A DNA stretch of 64,000 bases from Dyadobacter sp. 50-39 (GCA_001898145.1 MKSR01000040.1:806001-870000); one strand, 5' to 3'; shown: positions 26,151 through 34,025, counted from the first letter of the stretch. Made by a program: numbers and translations. Notes: generated from the letters alone by a model not told the origin.

Positions 26151-27062
26151 TCAGGGCGCTGCGTATTTCCATAGCGTGCCGTTTCGCGTTGCATAGGCTT
26201 GCAGAAGCCCTTCCTTTTGCAGTGAAAGAAGCTGCTGCTGGCTGCTGTCATAAGTTTGCCCTGTGAGCACTGAAAACTCCCGGGCAGTAAGCGTCGGATA
26301 GTTCCGGAACAGGTCCTGCCAGTTGCTGCTGTACCAGCTTTTAGTTGCGCCGGGATACATTTTGGCAATCGCCGCTTCCAGCACTTCGTACGGTTTGAAA
26401 CCATAGACCTTCTCATGCCCACCCTCGCCGTTGAAAACCAGGAGCGTCGGAAAGCCACGGACACCCCATTGGGCAGCGAGCCGCAAATCGGCCTGGAAAA
26501 GAGCCACCGCGTCGGTGTGATAATGCCGTTCAAATAGTGCGGCATCCAGCCCCGCGTACGCGGCGGCATCCGCCAGGTGCTCCCACCGGGTAATGTTTTT
26601 CTTTTCCAGAAAAACCATTTCCCGGATCCTGCGCAGCAATACGATGGCCTTGCCCTCGTCCTGCATTTGTGCCGCTTTGAAAGCCACCGACGGCGGATAA
26701 GACGAATGCAGCGGGTCGTCCAGCCACACATCCCCTATGATCGGCATCTGATAGTAATGGCTTACTTCTTCCCAATGCGGCGCTACATCCGCGGGTTTAC
26801 TGATCCCCCCGCTGTTATACGACCAGTCGGGCAGGAGGCCGCCCATGCGGTATTCCAGCTCCGCCAGGGAGCCGTATTCCAGTTTCAATCTGCGCAGCTG
26901 CGGTTCGATGCCCCAGCATGTCGAGCAGATCGGGTCGGTGAAGTAGATAATTTTGACCGGCTTCTTACCCGGTTCCATCATGGACCCGGTAACTTCGCCG
27001 GGTGCGGGCGGCAATTCGCAGATGCCGCTTTCGGTATCGCAGAGCATTGGATTATTTTTCAT
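26151..27062 (-). CDS. DsbA-family thioredoxin-fold protein (SpxH/FrnE-like) with C-terminal extension
   Basis: 303 residues from MKNNPMLCDTESGICELPPA. After a Cys-containing N-terminal stretch, the thioredoxin strand PVKIIYFTDPICSTCWGIEP (near 37-56) carries a CxxC active site (CSTC), as in the DsbA/SpxH group. The helical insertion follows, and the cis-Pro loop is WGVRGFPTLLVFNG (near 202-215). The last 55-60 residues (from about 248: YPTLTAREFSVLTGQTYDSS, then QLLSLQKEGLLQAY) read like a small winged helix appended to the fold. There is no signal peptide, so it acts in the cytoplasm. It is divergent from a HxlR regulator with a long palindrome between them, which argues for redox- or electrophile-linked control. 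Confidence 0.85.
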   Translation of the reverse strand: MKNNPMLCDTESGICELPPAPGEVTGSMMEPGKKPVKIIYFTDPICSTCWGIEPQLRRLKLEYGSLAELEYRMGGLLPDWSYNSGGISKPADVAPHWEEVSHYYQMPIIGDVWLDDPLHSSYPPSVAFKAAQMQDEGKAIVLLRRIREMVFLEKKNITRWEHLADAAAYAGLDAALFERHYHTDAVALFQADLRLAAQWGVRGFPTLLVFNGEGGHEKVYGFKPYEVLEAAIAKMYPGATKSWYSSNWQDLFRNYPTLTAREFSVLTGQTYDSSQQQLLSLQKEGLLQAYATRNGTLWKYAAP

Positions 27063-27084
27063 ACACGAAGGTACCTGCGTACGG

Positions 27085-27135
27085 GTTTCCAACTGTTATG
27101 CATTTCCCTTTGGTAACCGGTTACCTTTTGGAAAC
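27085..27135. promoter_or_regulatory. Long palindrome between DsbA-like and HxlR genes, likely HxlR operator
   Basis: The centre GGTAACCGGTTACC (27112-27125) is a perfect 14-bp palindrome. Flanking TTTCC (27103-27107) and GGAAA (27130-27134) continue the symmetry after 4-bp gaps, giving a 32-bp dyad. Further out, GTTTCCAA (27085-27092) faces TTGGAAAC (27128-27135). It lies in the 120-bp divergent promoter region, so one bound dimer could control both genes. Confidence 0.65.
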
Positions 27136-27182
27136 TAATGTGCCCCGCCATAACTTTACGCGCCAACAGATCAGGGAACGAG

Positions 27183-27539
27183 ATGAAAAAACAGCCATCG
27201 TGCAACACCTCGCAGCAGTGCCGAAAAAGGATCCTGGCCATCAAGGATGCCATGGAAATCCTTTCGGGAAAATGGAAGTTTCACATCCTGGGAACGCTGC
27301 TGCTCAACGACAAAATGCGCTTCATGGACCTGCTTCGCGAGGTGGACGGCATCGCCGCCAAAATGCTTTCCAAGGAATTGCACGATATGGAAATGAACCA
27401 GCTCATTACCCGCCGCGTGCTCGATACGAAGCCCGTGACCGTCGAATATGAGCTCACCGAATATGGCCGTTCCGTAGAACCGATCATCAACGAAATTGCC
27501 GGCTGGGGAATGCTTTACCGGCAGGGAATAGTAGCATAA
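27183..27539 (+). CDS. HxlR-family winged-helix regulator
   Basis: 118 residues from MKKQPSCNTSQQCRKRILAI; the frame extends 15 codons upstream across the palindrome, so this start is preferred. The HxlR helix-turn-helix is AMEILSGKWKFHILGTLLLN, then MRFMDLLREVDGIAAKMLSK and the wing RRVLDTKPVTVEYELTEYGR. Two cysteines near the N-terminus (C7 and C13) resemble the sensing cysteines of redox- and quinone-responsive HxlR proteins. It should bind the palindrome upstream and repress or activate the DsbA-like gene and itself. The TolB/TPR gene begins 10 bp later and is probably in the same transcript. Confidence 0.9.
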   Translation: MKKQPSCNTSQQCRKRILAIKDAMEILSGKWKFHILGTLLLNDKMRFMDLLREVDGIAAKMLSKELHDMEMNQLITRRVLDTKPVTVEYELTEYGRSVEPIINEIAGWGMLYRQGIVA

Positions 27540-27549
27540 CGCCTTAATC

Positions 27550-28971
27550 ATGACCGAAATCAACCAACATCACCGCGTGTCCGCACCCATATCCATTGCC
27601 GTACTCCCATTCTCCAACCTGAGCAACGACCCGGAAGAGGAATATTTCAGCGACGGCGTTACCGAGGAGATCATTAACGTGCTGAGCCGCGTGCCGGGCC
27701 TGCAGGTAGCCGGCCGTACTTCTTCCTTCACATTCAAAGGCCAGGCCCACGACCCGCAATGGATCGGACGCCAGTTGCAGGTTGACCACATCCTGGAAGG
27801 CAGCTTGCAAACCTCGGGAGACGAACTTCATATTCACGTGAAGCTGAGCAAAGTAGATGGCGCCGAGTCCGGCTCCCCGATCTGGTCGGAAACCTACGAA
27901 AGGGATCTGGAAGATATATTCGATGTGCAGGAAGAGATCGCGCAGGCGATCCTGGGCGCTGTCAAAATCGAATTGCTGGGCGAAGAGCCGGTGATCGCAT
28001 TCAAACGCTACACGAATAACAAGGAAGCATACCAGCTTTACCTGCGCGCGCGGTTTTACCACAACAAGTTCGGCGGAAGCGACGATTATCACAAGGCCAT
28101 CGGGTATTTCGGGGCGGCGCTGGCCATAGACCCTTCTTATGCCATCGCGTATTCGGGCATTGCGTCGTGCTACCTGAACATGTGGTTTTACAGGCATATG
28201 CCGGCTGCAAAGGCACTCCCGCTGATGAAAGAAGCCACCGAACATGCGCTGGCGCTGGACGACGCCATCGCCGAAAGCTACCTTGCGCTGGCCCGGATGC
28301 AGATGCTCTACGAGTGGGACTTCAACGCCGCCGCCGCGTCTTTTCAAAAAGCACTGGAACTGAATTGGAACACTGCTGACCTTCACGGCCAGCATGCATT
28401 GTACCTGGCCCTTACCGACCGTCCGAAGGAAGCCGAAGAGGAAGCTGCGCTGGCGCTGGCCCTCGAACCTTTTTCACTGATCAACAATTTCTACGCGGCC
28501 TATGTGTACTGGATTTCAGGGCGGTTTGACCTGGCTGTCGCGCAGGGGCGCAAGCTCGCGGCGCTCGACCCGTCTTTCTGGGGCGGCCACATGATCACCG
28601 GCCTCAATCTGATCACGCTGAAAGAATATCCGGCTGCCCAGGAGGCACTCGAAACGGCATTGGAAATCAACTACAACGGCATTACGCTGAGCGCTTGCGG
28701 CGTGCTCTTCGGCTTGTCGGGAGAAACGGATAGCGCGCGGGACATTCTCACACAAATGGACTCCCTGCATCAGACGAGCGTTGTGGCCAATTATGATTTC
28801 GGGATTGTGAACGCGTCGATCGGGGAAACGGATAAGGCAGTAGCCTATTTCCAGGCGGCCATGGAGAAACACGAACCGCCGATGCTGTTCTTCAAATACA
28901 TTCTAAGAGACTGGCTTTCGGGCCGCTTGTACAATGAGCGGTACGATACGCTGGTTAAGCCCCGCTATTAA
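27550..28971 (+). CDS. TolB-like/TPR-repeat protein (adenylate-cyclase-associated type)
   Basis: 473 residues. The N-terminal 120 residues match the TolB-like/FlgO-like domain found in front of TPRs in cyclase-type regulators: SIAVLPFSNLSNDPEEEYFS, then DGVTEEIINVLSRVPGLQVA, DHILEGSLQTSGDELHIHVK, WSETYERDLEDIFDVQEEIA. From about 155 on, TPR-type helix pairs follow (AIGYFGAALAIDPSYAIAYS, AEEEAALALALEPFSLINNF, KAVAYFQAAMEKHEP). No cyclase or DNA-binding part is present, so this is the detached sensory/scaffold half of such proteins. No signal peptide. It follows the HxlR gene by 10 bp; a role in the same response is likely but unproven. Confidence 0.85.
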   Translation: MTEINQHHRVSAPISIAVLPFSNLSNDPEEEYFSDGVTEEIINVLSRVPGLQVAGRTSSFTFKGQAHDPQWIGRQLQVDHILEGSLQTSGDELHIHVKLSKVDGAESGSPIWSETYERDLEDIFDVQEEIAQAILGAVKIELLGEEPVIAFKRYTNNKEAYQLYLRARFYHNKFGGSDDYHKAIGYFGAALAIDPSYAIAYSGIASCYLNMWFYRHMPAAKALPLMKEATEHALALDDAIAESYLALARMQMLYEWDFNAAAASFQKALELNWNTADLHGQHALYLALTDRPKEAEEEAALALALEPFSLINNFYAAYVYWISGRFDLAVAQGRKLAALDPSFWGGHMITGLNLITLKEYPAAQEALETALEINYNGITLSACGVLFGLSGETDSARDILTQMDSLHQTSVVANYDFGIVNASIGETDKAVAYFQAAMEKHEPPMLFFKYILRDWLSGRLYNERYDTLVKPRY

Positions 28972-29015
28972 TTTTACAAATAATTTATTTCCGTTACAAC
29001 GTCAGAATTTTATCC

Positions 29016-29023
29016 TACCTTTG
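29016..29023 (+). promoter_or_regulatory. Promoter -7 element of the cold-shock gene
   Basis: TACCTTTG matches TAnnTTTG exactly, 23 bp before the ATG at 29047, in an AT-rich stretch. It gives a leader of only about 17 bases, much shorter than the long leaders of E. coli cspA. Confidence 0.5.
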
Positions 29024-29046
29024 AAGCTTAACAAAATAGTAAAAGT

Positions 29047-29238
29047 ATGAACAAGGGTAGGGTTAAATTTTTCAATGAGACAAAAGGTTTCGGTTTCATT
29101 TCACCAGAAGATGGAGGCAATGATATTTTTGTACACACATCAGGCCTGAAAGACAACGTTCGTGAGAACGATCTCGTTACCTACGAAGTTGAAAATGGCC
29201 GGAAAGGACTGAACGCTGTGAATGTGACGTTGGCCTAA
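29047..29238 (+). CDS. Cold-shock-domain protein
   Basis: 63 residues, the whole of a CspA-type OB fold. RNP1 is KGFGFISP (residues 13-20) and RNP2 is DIFVHTS (residues 26-32); the start GRVKFFNETKGFGFI and the turn ENDLVTYEVENGRKG are standard for Bacteroidota members. It binds single-stranded RNA and DNA and helps translation in the cold or in stationary phase. It stands alone, with its own promoter and a strong terminator. Codon use looks less GC-rich than its neighbours, as expected for a highly expressed gene. Confidence 0.95.
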   Translation: MNKGRVKFFNETKGFGFISPEDGGNDIFVHTSGLKDNVRENDLVTYEVENGRKGLNAVNVTLA

Positions 29239-29260
29239 GCAACCACATCAGCTACCAAAG

Positions 29261-29288
29261 AAAAATCCTCCTGCCGGGAGGATTTTTT
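29261..29288 (+). terminator. Rho-independent terminator of the cold-shock gene
   Basis: AAAAATCCTCC (29261-29271) pairs with GGAGGATTTTT (29277-29287) around TGCCG, a perfect 11-bp stem ending in six T residues (29283-29288). Because of the A tract on the other side it can also stop the reverse-strand gene at 29337. Confidence 0.9.
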
Positions 29289-29336
29289 ATTTTGATACAG
29301 TCCGTCTCCGGAAATACCTCCGCCCTGCTTCACCTC

Positions 29337-30464
29337 TCAGCCCGCCCCGACATAGCTCCGGATATCCAGAACATTGAAACCCAGTACAACCGGGTTTCCC
29401 GGCGCCGATTGAAACCGGATAGTCAGCAAACCGGGACCGGCGCTAACACTGTTGGAAACCGCAACGGAGGATACGGGACAATACACCGGCCAGTCGCCCA
29501 TTGCCGCCAGGCTTTCGATGATCGCCTGCTCAGCGGTCGTAAACCCAGCATCGGACGTAAGGGTAAGCGTAATGCCATCGGCCACTACCACCGAGCCCAC
29601 GGCTTGCGTGAAGCTCCCGGTCGAACCAAAATAGTTTTGCCAGTCGGTGCTGTCAATCCACGGCGGGGTAGCCTGCGAGGCCCAGGCCTGGTGCAGCAGC
29701 GACGAATTGTACCAGGGCCCCGGAATCACCGGAACCGTTGCAAAATGGTCGAAATCTACCGAAACAGTGATTTTGCTGGACGCGAACTTCCTGCTTACAT
29801 GAAAAGCCGCCGAGCTGCCGGTCCAAATCCCGAAGTAGTTGGGGTCCTCACCCGGCACCCACGAGTTGGATACATCCGGGTCGTCGCTGGCAGAGTCGAA
29901 GCGGAAACTGGCGCCGGAAGAAGCCTGCAAGGTGCTTTTCAGGTCCGGTAATGCCGGCGAGAAGTCAGCCGGCTTGCCGTCAGGCCCTTCGTAAGGCTGC
30001 AAAACTGCCTGTGCGCCCTCGATCAGCAATTGCGTGGAAAGATCCGAGCGTCCGATGTTAGCCACCGACGGGGCATGAACGATAGCCCATTGAAACCACA
30101 CGCTGGGCAGCTTATTAGCGGGCGGACGGGGCGCGAGGCTGTCGAGATATGCCTTCCATTCCAAATAGGTATCTGCGCCAATATCCTCAATGAAAGCACT
30201 TTCAGGAAACGACAACCCGTTTACCACCGCAGCGTACTGGCTGAAAAATGTCGGCTGCTGGTAAAACCAGCGATTGAACTTGAGCGTAACAGGTGGCACC
30301 ACATTCAAACAATCCCAAAGATTCTGATCGCTTGCCGGCACCGCCGGAGGTTGCAGCAACTGAAAATACTGCGTTGAAAGATTCAGGCTACCGGCCAGCT
30401 GATTGTACCAGCCGTCGGTAATGGCCGTCATCGATTCGGTCTGAGCATCGAAAATTGTCGTCAT
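29337..30464 (-). CDS. Uncharacterised protein, paralog of the upstream gene (copy B)
   Basis: 375 residues, starting MTTIFDAQTESMTAITDGWY. I recognise no known family. It aligns along almost its whole length with the product of the gene at 31748-30543. Shared landmarks are WYNxL near the start, WAIVHAPSVANIGRSDL, FRFDSASDDPDVSNSW, FGIWTGSS, FASSKITVSVDFDH, PGPWYNSSLLHQAW, PPWIDSTDWQNYFGSTG, ITLTLTSDAGFTTAEQ and NPVVLGFNVLDIRSYVG. The second half is Ser/Thr-rich with alternating short strands, suggesting a beta-sandwich. There is no signal peptide, lipobox or membrane helix. Its start is 78 bp downstream of copy A's stop on the same strand, probably one transcript. Function not known. Confidence 0.8.
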   Translation of the reverse strand: MTTIFDAQTESMTAITDGWYNQLAGSLNLSTQYFQLLQPPAVPASDQNLWDCLNVVPPVTLKFNRWFYQQPTFFSQYAAVVNGLSFPESAFIEDIGADTYLEWKAYLDSLAPRPPANKLPSVWFQWAIVHAPSVANIGRSDLSTQLLIEGAQAVLQPYEGPDGKPADFSPALPDLKSTLQASSGASFRFDSASDDPDVSNSWVPGEDPNYFGIWTGSSAAFHVSRKFASSKITVSVDFDHFATVPVIPGPWYNSSLLHQAWASQATPPWIDSTDWQNYFGSTGSFTQAVGSVVVADGITLTLTSDAGFTTAEQAIIESLAAMGDWPVYCPVSSVAVSNSVSAGPGLLTIRFQSAPGNPVVLGFNVLDIRSYVGAG

Positions 30465-30542
30465 GGCTTTGGGGAAATAGTGTCCTAATACTCCGGCAAT
30501 TCGGCGGGAAGGCCGGCATGACCCAGCCTTCCCGCGAATGCA

Positions 30543-31748
30543 TCAGGCGGCTGCCAGGATCTCGGCCGCGAAAGCCTTGGCAGATTCGAAGAGCGAAATG
30601 CCCAGGCTCGAAGAATGGCCCACAAACTGACCGGCCGGTAATACATTCACACCCAGCACCACGGGAACACCCGGAATGCTGCTGGTGGTAATGGTCATGT
30701 GGCCGTCCTGGTTGAACGTAACCCGGTTAGTCGAAGTACTGCCGCTATCTCCGGAGTAAAATGGCCAGAAACCCGATGAACCGCTGGACGTGATCGTCTG
30801 TTGATCGAGGGAAGAATAGCTGGCGTCCGACGTAACGGTAATGGACATACCGGAAGCTACGATGACGTTTGCCCCGAAATACTGCATATTGCCGTTCGGT
30901 CCGAAGGTGTTGTTCCAGTTGATCGACGACTTGTCGCTCCATGGGTTGCCGGTTTGGTTCGCAAATGCGAGACCCATTACCGACGAATAGTACCATGCGC
31001 CTGGTGTATTGGGCAGTACCAGAATGTGCTCAAAGCTGGCATTCACCTGGATCCGGCTCGAAGCAAACTGCTCGCTGAGCGTCGAGGTAGAGCTACTTCC
31101 GCCCCACAGGCCGAAGAAGCCCGACTTGGAACTGCCAGCCCAGGAGCTGCTCACATTCGTGTTCATCGAGGTGCTGTCGAACGAGAACGAGCGTGGAGGG
31201 GCGCTGGCCAGCTGGTTGACCATATCGGCATAATTCAATTGCCAATCAAAATTAACCGGCAGCCCCATGGGTGTGGTGTACACTAATGTGAGCTCGTTCT
31301 GGGCGGTAGCGACCGGGTCGAGCAGAATGGCGGCATAGTCGGATGAGCCGATGTTAGCCACTTCCGGTGCATTGAACATCGCCCAGTTTCTGAACATCGT
31401 CGGGATCTGGTTCATGCTGGGCGCCGGCTGCGTCTGCACATATGCGTGCCAGGCTGCAAAGTTTTCTGCACCGATGTCCGCCTTCACGTCGATCTGCCGG
31501 GTGGGAACCAGCGCAGAAAGCAACCCTCTGTAGTTGTTATAGAACTGATTACCACCACTGGCAACAAATTGCGCGGTCAGGGTTTTAGGAGGGATGTTGT
31601 TATAGTAAGCCCAGAAAGTAGGGTTCGCGGCAGTACCGCTCGCGATCGGCGGTGCTGGCTGAATGATCTGAAAAGAGTCCTGGTTCTGTCCCAATCCCTG
31701 GGTCAAACCATTGTACCAGCCGTTTTGTAAATCTAGAAAATCGCTCAT
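30543..31748 (-). CDS. Uncharacterised protein, paralog of the downstream gene (copy A)
   Basis: 401 residues from MSDFLDLQNGWYNGLTQGLG. The frame stays open 56 codons further up, but that part has no counterpart in copy B. Shared with copy B are FWAYYNNIPPKTLTAQF, WAMFNAPEVANIGSSDY, FSFDSTSMNTNVSSSW, FFGLWGGSS, FASSRIQVNASFEH, PGAWYYSSVMGLAF, GNPWSDKSSINWNNTFG, MSITVTSDASYSSLDQ and PVVLGVNVLPAGQFVG. It has a C-terminal tail of about 24 residues (SSLGISLFESAKAFAAEIL) that copy B lacks. Trp, Ser and Thr content is high. No export signal. Function unknown; repeated conserved Trp/Tyr residues could mean ligand binding, which is only a guess. Confidence 0.8.
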   Translation of the reverse strand: MSDFLDLQNGWYNGLTQGLGQNQDSFQIIQPAPPIASGTAANPTFWAYYNNIPPKTLTAQFVASGGNQFYNNYRGLLSALVPTRQIDVKADIGAENFAAWHAYVQTQPAPSMNQIPTMFRNWAMFNAPEVANIGSSDYAAILLDPVATAQNELTLVYTTPMGLPVNFDWQLNYADMVNQLASAPPRSFSFDSTSMNTNVSSSWAGSSKSGFFGLWGGSSSTSTLSEQFASSRIQVNASFEHILVLPNTPGAWYYSSVMGLAFANQTGNPWSDKSSINWNNTFGPNGNMQYFGANVIVASGMSITVTSDASYSSLDQQTITSSGSSGFWPFYSGDSGSTSTNRVTFNQDGHMTITTSSIPGVPVVLGVNVLPAGQFVGHSSSLGISLFESAKAFAAEILAAA

Positions 31749-32079
31749 TGTGACGTATGAATAATCCCCTGTTATACGGCGTCCAGGATCCGCCCCTGTA
31801 AGAAATGCCTCTACAGGTAAGCCCGTTTTTTGAAGTGGTTGCTGAGCTCCACCGTACAAAAGCTTTTGTTTGACAAAGATTTGTAGAAATAATTCTTGAA
31901 AAACGACTACAAACACCTGTTTTAAAAAACACGTGTTTACACCTGCTTGGGTAGAAGGCCGGACGCTATGAACGTGGTCTATGGATTTGGCTTAAAAGGG
32001 AGCGACAGAAGCGCACTGAACCGCAGCCCACTAAGAGTGGTGGCAAATTACTTTGTTCAGAAGTTTAAAAATCGGGGAG
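31749..32079. other. Intergenic region upstream of the paralogous pair
   Basis: 331 bp with no convincing gene. Read on the reverse strand it includes an AT-rich part (31850-31940) with TTTG and TATTTCTA spaced 18 bp, a weak promoter candidate for the paralogous pair. The short palindrome ACACGTGT lies in 31928-31938. Nothing else is identifiable. Confidence 0.4.
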
Positions 32080-32229
32080 TTATGCTAGTTCAATGGTAGC
32101 AACTATCCACTCCTTCACAACAGGCGACCCTGCATGGTCGTTCGGGTCCGTCGTTTCGAAGTCGAGCACCTCTGTGTAGTGACGGATGGCCTCAGCCATG
32201 TTCGAAACTTTAAATAAAGGGACAATCAT
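32080..32229 (-). pseudogene. Truncated VOC (glyoxalase/bleomycin-resistance) domain gene
   Basis: 49 residues from the ATG at 32229: MIVPLFKVSNMAEAIRHYTE, then VLDFETTDPNDHAGSPVV, ending IVATIELA. This is the first strand-helix-strand of a VOC domain (P.F.V.DM..A..FYT.VL.F). Complete proteins have about 115-130 residues; here translation stops about a third of the way and the following bases show no continuation in any frame. A GTG 12 codons up is also in frame. It looks like the remnant of a glyoxalase-fold gene, either decayed or cut by rearrangement. Confidence 0.6.
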
Positions 32230-32384
32230 ATCAGACGCTGTTTGAAAGACCTGCTTAAAATTCACATACTGAAACCTGAAAAAATTTCGATTATATTAAA
32301 GAAAATTATATATTGTAGTGTAATTTTACTCAATCGGGCTTTCGCTCTGTTTCAACCCTGCAATGCATTTACTTAATGATCGCC

Positions 32385-32876
32385 ATGGAAAGATATCATG
32401 CAATCCTCACATTTTTCGTACCTGCCTTATGCGTCTCGCTCGCCACGGAGGCGCAGACGCGCAAACCCGAATTGCCGGTGGATACCGTCACCTCGGAAAT
32501 TGTCTTCCAGGACTTGCTATACCGCCATCCGCCACAAACTAAAAATCCTTCGGAAGAAAAGGTATTCGGCTGTCCCATCGAGCCGCAGCCTGAATATCCG
32601 GGCGGGTATAACGCGATGTACAAATTCATAGAAACCCATCGTCAAATGCCGCGGGCGGCAAAAAGGGCACGCATCTCGGGGAGGGTCTTCCTGGCTTTCA
32701 ACATCGAAGCGACCGGCGAAATCACGCATGTGGCGGTTTTGAAAGGACTGGGATTCGGCTGCGACGAAGAGGCAGTAAGGCTGGTGGAATCGATGCCCAG
32801 ATGGAAACCGGGGAAACGGGACGGCAAACCTGCCAGGGTAAGGTTCAATCTGCCGATTTCCTTTGCGATTAAATAA
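32385..32876 (+). CDS. Exported TonB C-terminal-domain protein
   Basis: 163 residues from MERYHAILTFFVPALCVSLA (an ATG three codons before is in frame). A signal peptide is followed by a short linker (KPELPVDTVTSEIV) and then a TonB-C domain: PQPEYPGGYNAMYKFIETHR, ISGRVFLAFNIEATGEITHV, LGFGCDEEAVRLVESMPRWK, PGKRDGKPARVRFNLPISF. The start helix anchors or exports it; there is no long Pro-rich spacer, so it may not span the periplasm as true TonB does. Bacteroidota carry many such stand-alone domains. It is monocistronic and converges on the AhpD-like gene over a shared hairpin. Confidence 0.85.
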   Translation: MERYHAILTFFVPALCVSLATEAQTRKPELPVDTVTSEIVFQDLLYRHPPQTKNPSEEKVFGCPIEPQPEYPGGYNAMYKFIETHRQMPRAAKRARISGRVFLAFNIEATGEITHVAVLKGLGFGCDEEAVRLVESMPRWKPGKRDGKPARVRFNLPISFAIK

Positions 32877-32877
32877 C

Positions 32878-32910
32878 AGCCGGAAGCCCGCGTTCCGCAA
32901 ACTTCCGGCT
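32878..32910. terminator. Bidirectional hairpin between TonB-C and AhpD-like genes
   Basis: AGCCGGAAG (32878-32886) pairs perfectly with CTTCCGGCT (32902-32910) over a 15-base loop, in the 58-bp gap between converging genes. There is no long T run, so termination is inferred from position and stem strength. Confidence 0.55.
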
Positions 32911-32934
32911 AAGACCTTCATTTACATTCCTGTA

Positions 32935-33384
32935 TCAGTATGCAGCCGTCCTGGTGGAGATACCTACCCGGTTCAGGAAGTTGATATGGCTGATACAGAT
33001 GATCAGATCACCGATTTCGCTGGTTGTGAAATGCGCTTTTACTTTTTCATAAGTGTCGTCGGAAAGACCATCCTGCGAAATGTTAGTGACTTCCTCGGTC
33101 ATTTTCAGCACGATTCTTTCGACTTCTGTAAACAGCGGGCTCTCTTTCCAGGCAGAAAGCGCGAATATGCGCCGGGCCGATTCGCCGAATTGCAGCGCTT
33201 CGCCGGTGTGGTAATCAATACAGTAAGCACATTTATTGATCTGCGAAGCGCGGATCTTGACCAGCTCGATCAGGCTGCGCGGAATGGATGACGCATAAAC
33301 CCGGTTTTCAATGGCGGCCATATGCTGCCAGTAAAGTGGCTCCTCTTTCCAGACGTCGAGCCGGTGTTTTACTACTTTTTGCAT
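32935..33384 (-). CDS. AhpD-like/carboxymuconolactone decarboxylase family protein
   Basis: 149 residues from MQKVVKHRLDVWKEEPLYWQ; the frame extends 15 codons up but the shorter start is the family start. The active-site region is LVKIRASQINKCAYCIDYHT (near residues 39-58), with the CxxC and the nearby His of alkylhydroperoxidase AhpD, and the following GESARRIFALSAWKE helix is standard. Family members reduce peroxides using the CxxC pair, often with a partner thiol system. It is next to a Crp-like regulator on the same strand (68 bp), which may control it. Confidence 0.9.
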   Translation of the reverse strand: MQKVVKHRLDVWKEEPLYWQHMAAIENRVYASSIPRSLIELVKIRASQINKCAYCIDYHTGEALQFGESARRIFALSAWKESPLFTEVERIVLKMTEEVTNISQDGLSDDTYEKVKAHFTTSEIGDLIICISHINFLNRVGISTRTAAY

Positions 33385-33452
33385 GGTTGACAATGTTTTG
33401 TTTTGGGTGTCACAAAGTTCGCCAGGCACGGGAAGGAACTTCTTAAACTGGT

Positions 33453-34025
33453 TTAAGAAAGGAATTTCCTGCGGATTTCACTCAGGTATTCCGGTGTAAA
33501 ACCCAGGAAAGATGCCATCAGGTATTGTGGTACGCGTTGCAGGAAAGCAGGATATTTCCTGCTGAAATCAAGATATAATTCTTCTTTTGAAAGCTCGTAG
33601 GTTTTCCTGACCCTGATTTGCGAGGCCGCGTACGCCCGCTGAAACATCAGGTGAAAGTATTCATGAAGTTCCGGTATTGCTGCCAGCATTTCCTGTTGCC
33701 GGACGGCGGAAATCGCCAGTACTTCGGTAGCCTCAATGGCCCTTATCGAAAACTGGGCGGGGCTGCCGTTCTGAAAGGCCATAAAATCACTGGTCCACCA
33801 GTTTTCCAGCGCAAAATCAATGGTTTGCTCCACCCCGTTCTGCCTGAGGTAAAACAAATGCACACAGCCCTGCACGATGAAGAACTTCTCATGGCAACGC
33901 TGGCCTTCTTGGAGGAGCAGCTCCTTTTTCCTGAAAGTCTTCACCTGAAAAAAGTCCCGGATCCCATCTGCCATACCGGGCCCGACAGAGCTATACCGGA
34001 TAATGTGGTCGATCAGTTGCTGCAT
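33453..34025 (-). CDS. Crp/Fnr-family transcriptional regulator
   Basis: 190 residues, usual for the Bacteroidota Crp-like group with a full cNMP-binding fold and a short C-terminal helix-turn-helix. The sensory barrel reads FRKKELLLQEGQRCHEKFFI, GCVHLFYLRQNGVEQTIDFA, and IRAIEATEVLAISAVRQQEM. The dimer helix follows, and the HTH is FSRKYPAFLQRVPQYLMASF, then LGFTPEYLSEIRRKF. The phosphate-binding cassette of true CRP is not conserved, so cAMP is unlikely to be the ligand. Its upstream region carries inverted GCACGA repeats that could be its own operator. The AhpD-like gene downstream is the probable target. Confidence 0.88.
   Translation of the reverse strand: MQQLIDHIIRYSSVGPGMADGIRDFFQVKTFRKKELLLQEGQRCHEKFFIVQGCVHLFYLRQNGVEQTIDFALENWWTSDFMAFQNGSPAQFSIRAIEATEVLAISAVRQQEMLAAIPELHEYFHLMFQRAYAASQIRVRKTYELSKEELYLDFSRKYPAFLQRVPQYLMASFLGFTPEYLSEIRRKFLS

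Noticed and set aside
27544-28395. 283-codon reverse frame over the TolB/TPR gene
   Set aside because: Antisense shadow of a GC-rich gene; the forward product has clear TolB-like and TPR segments.
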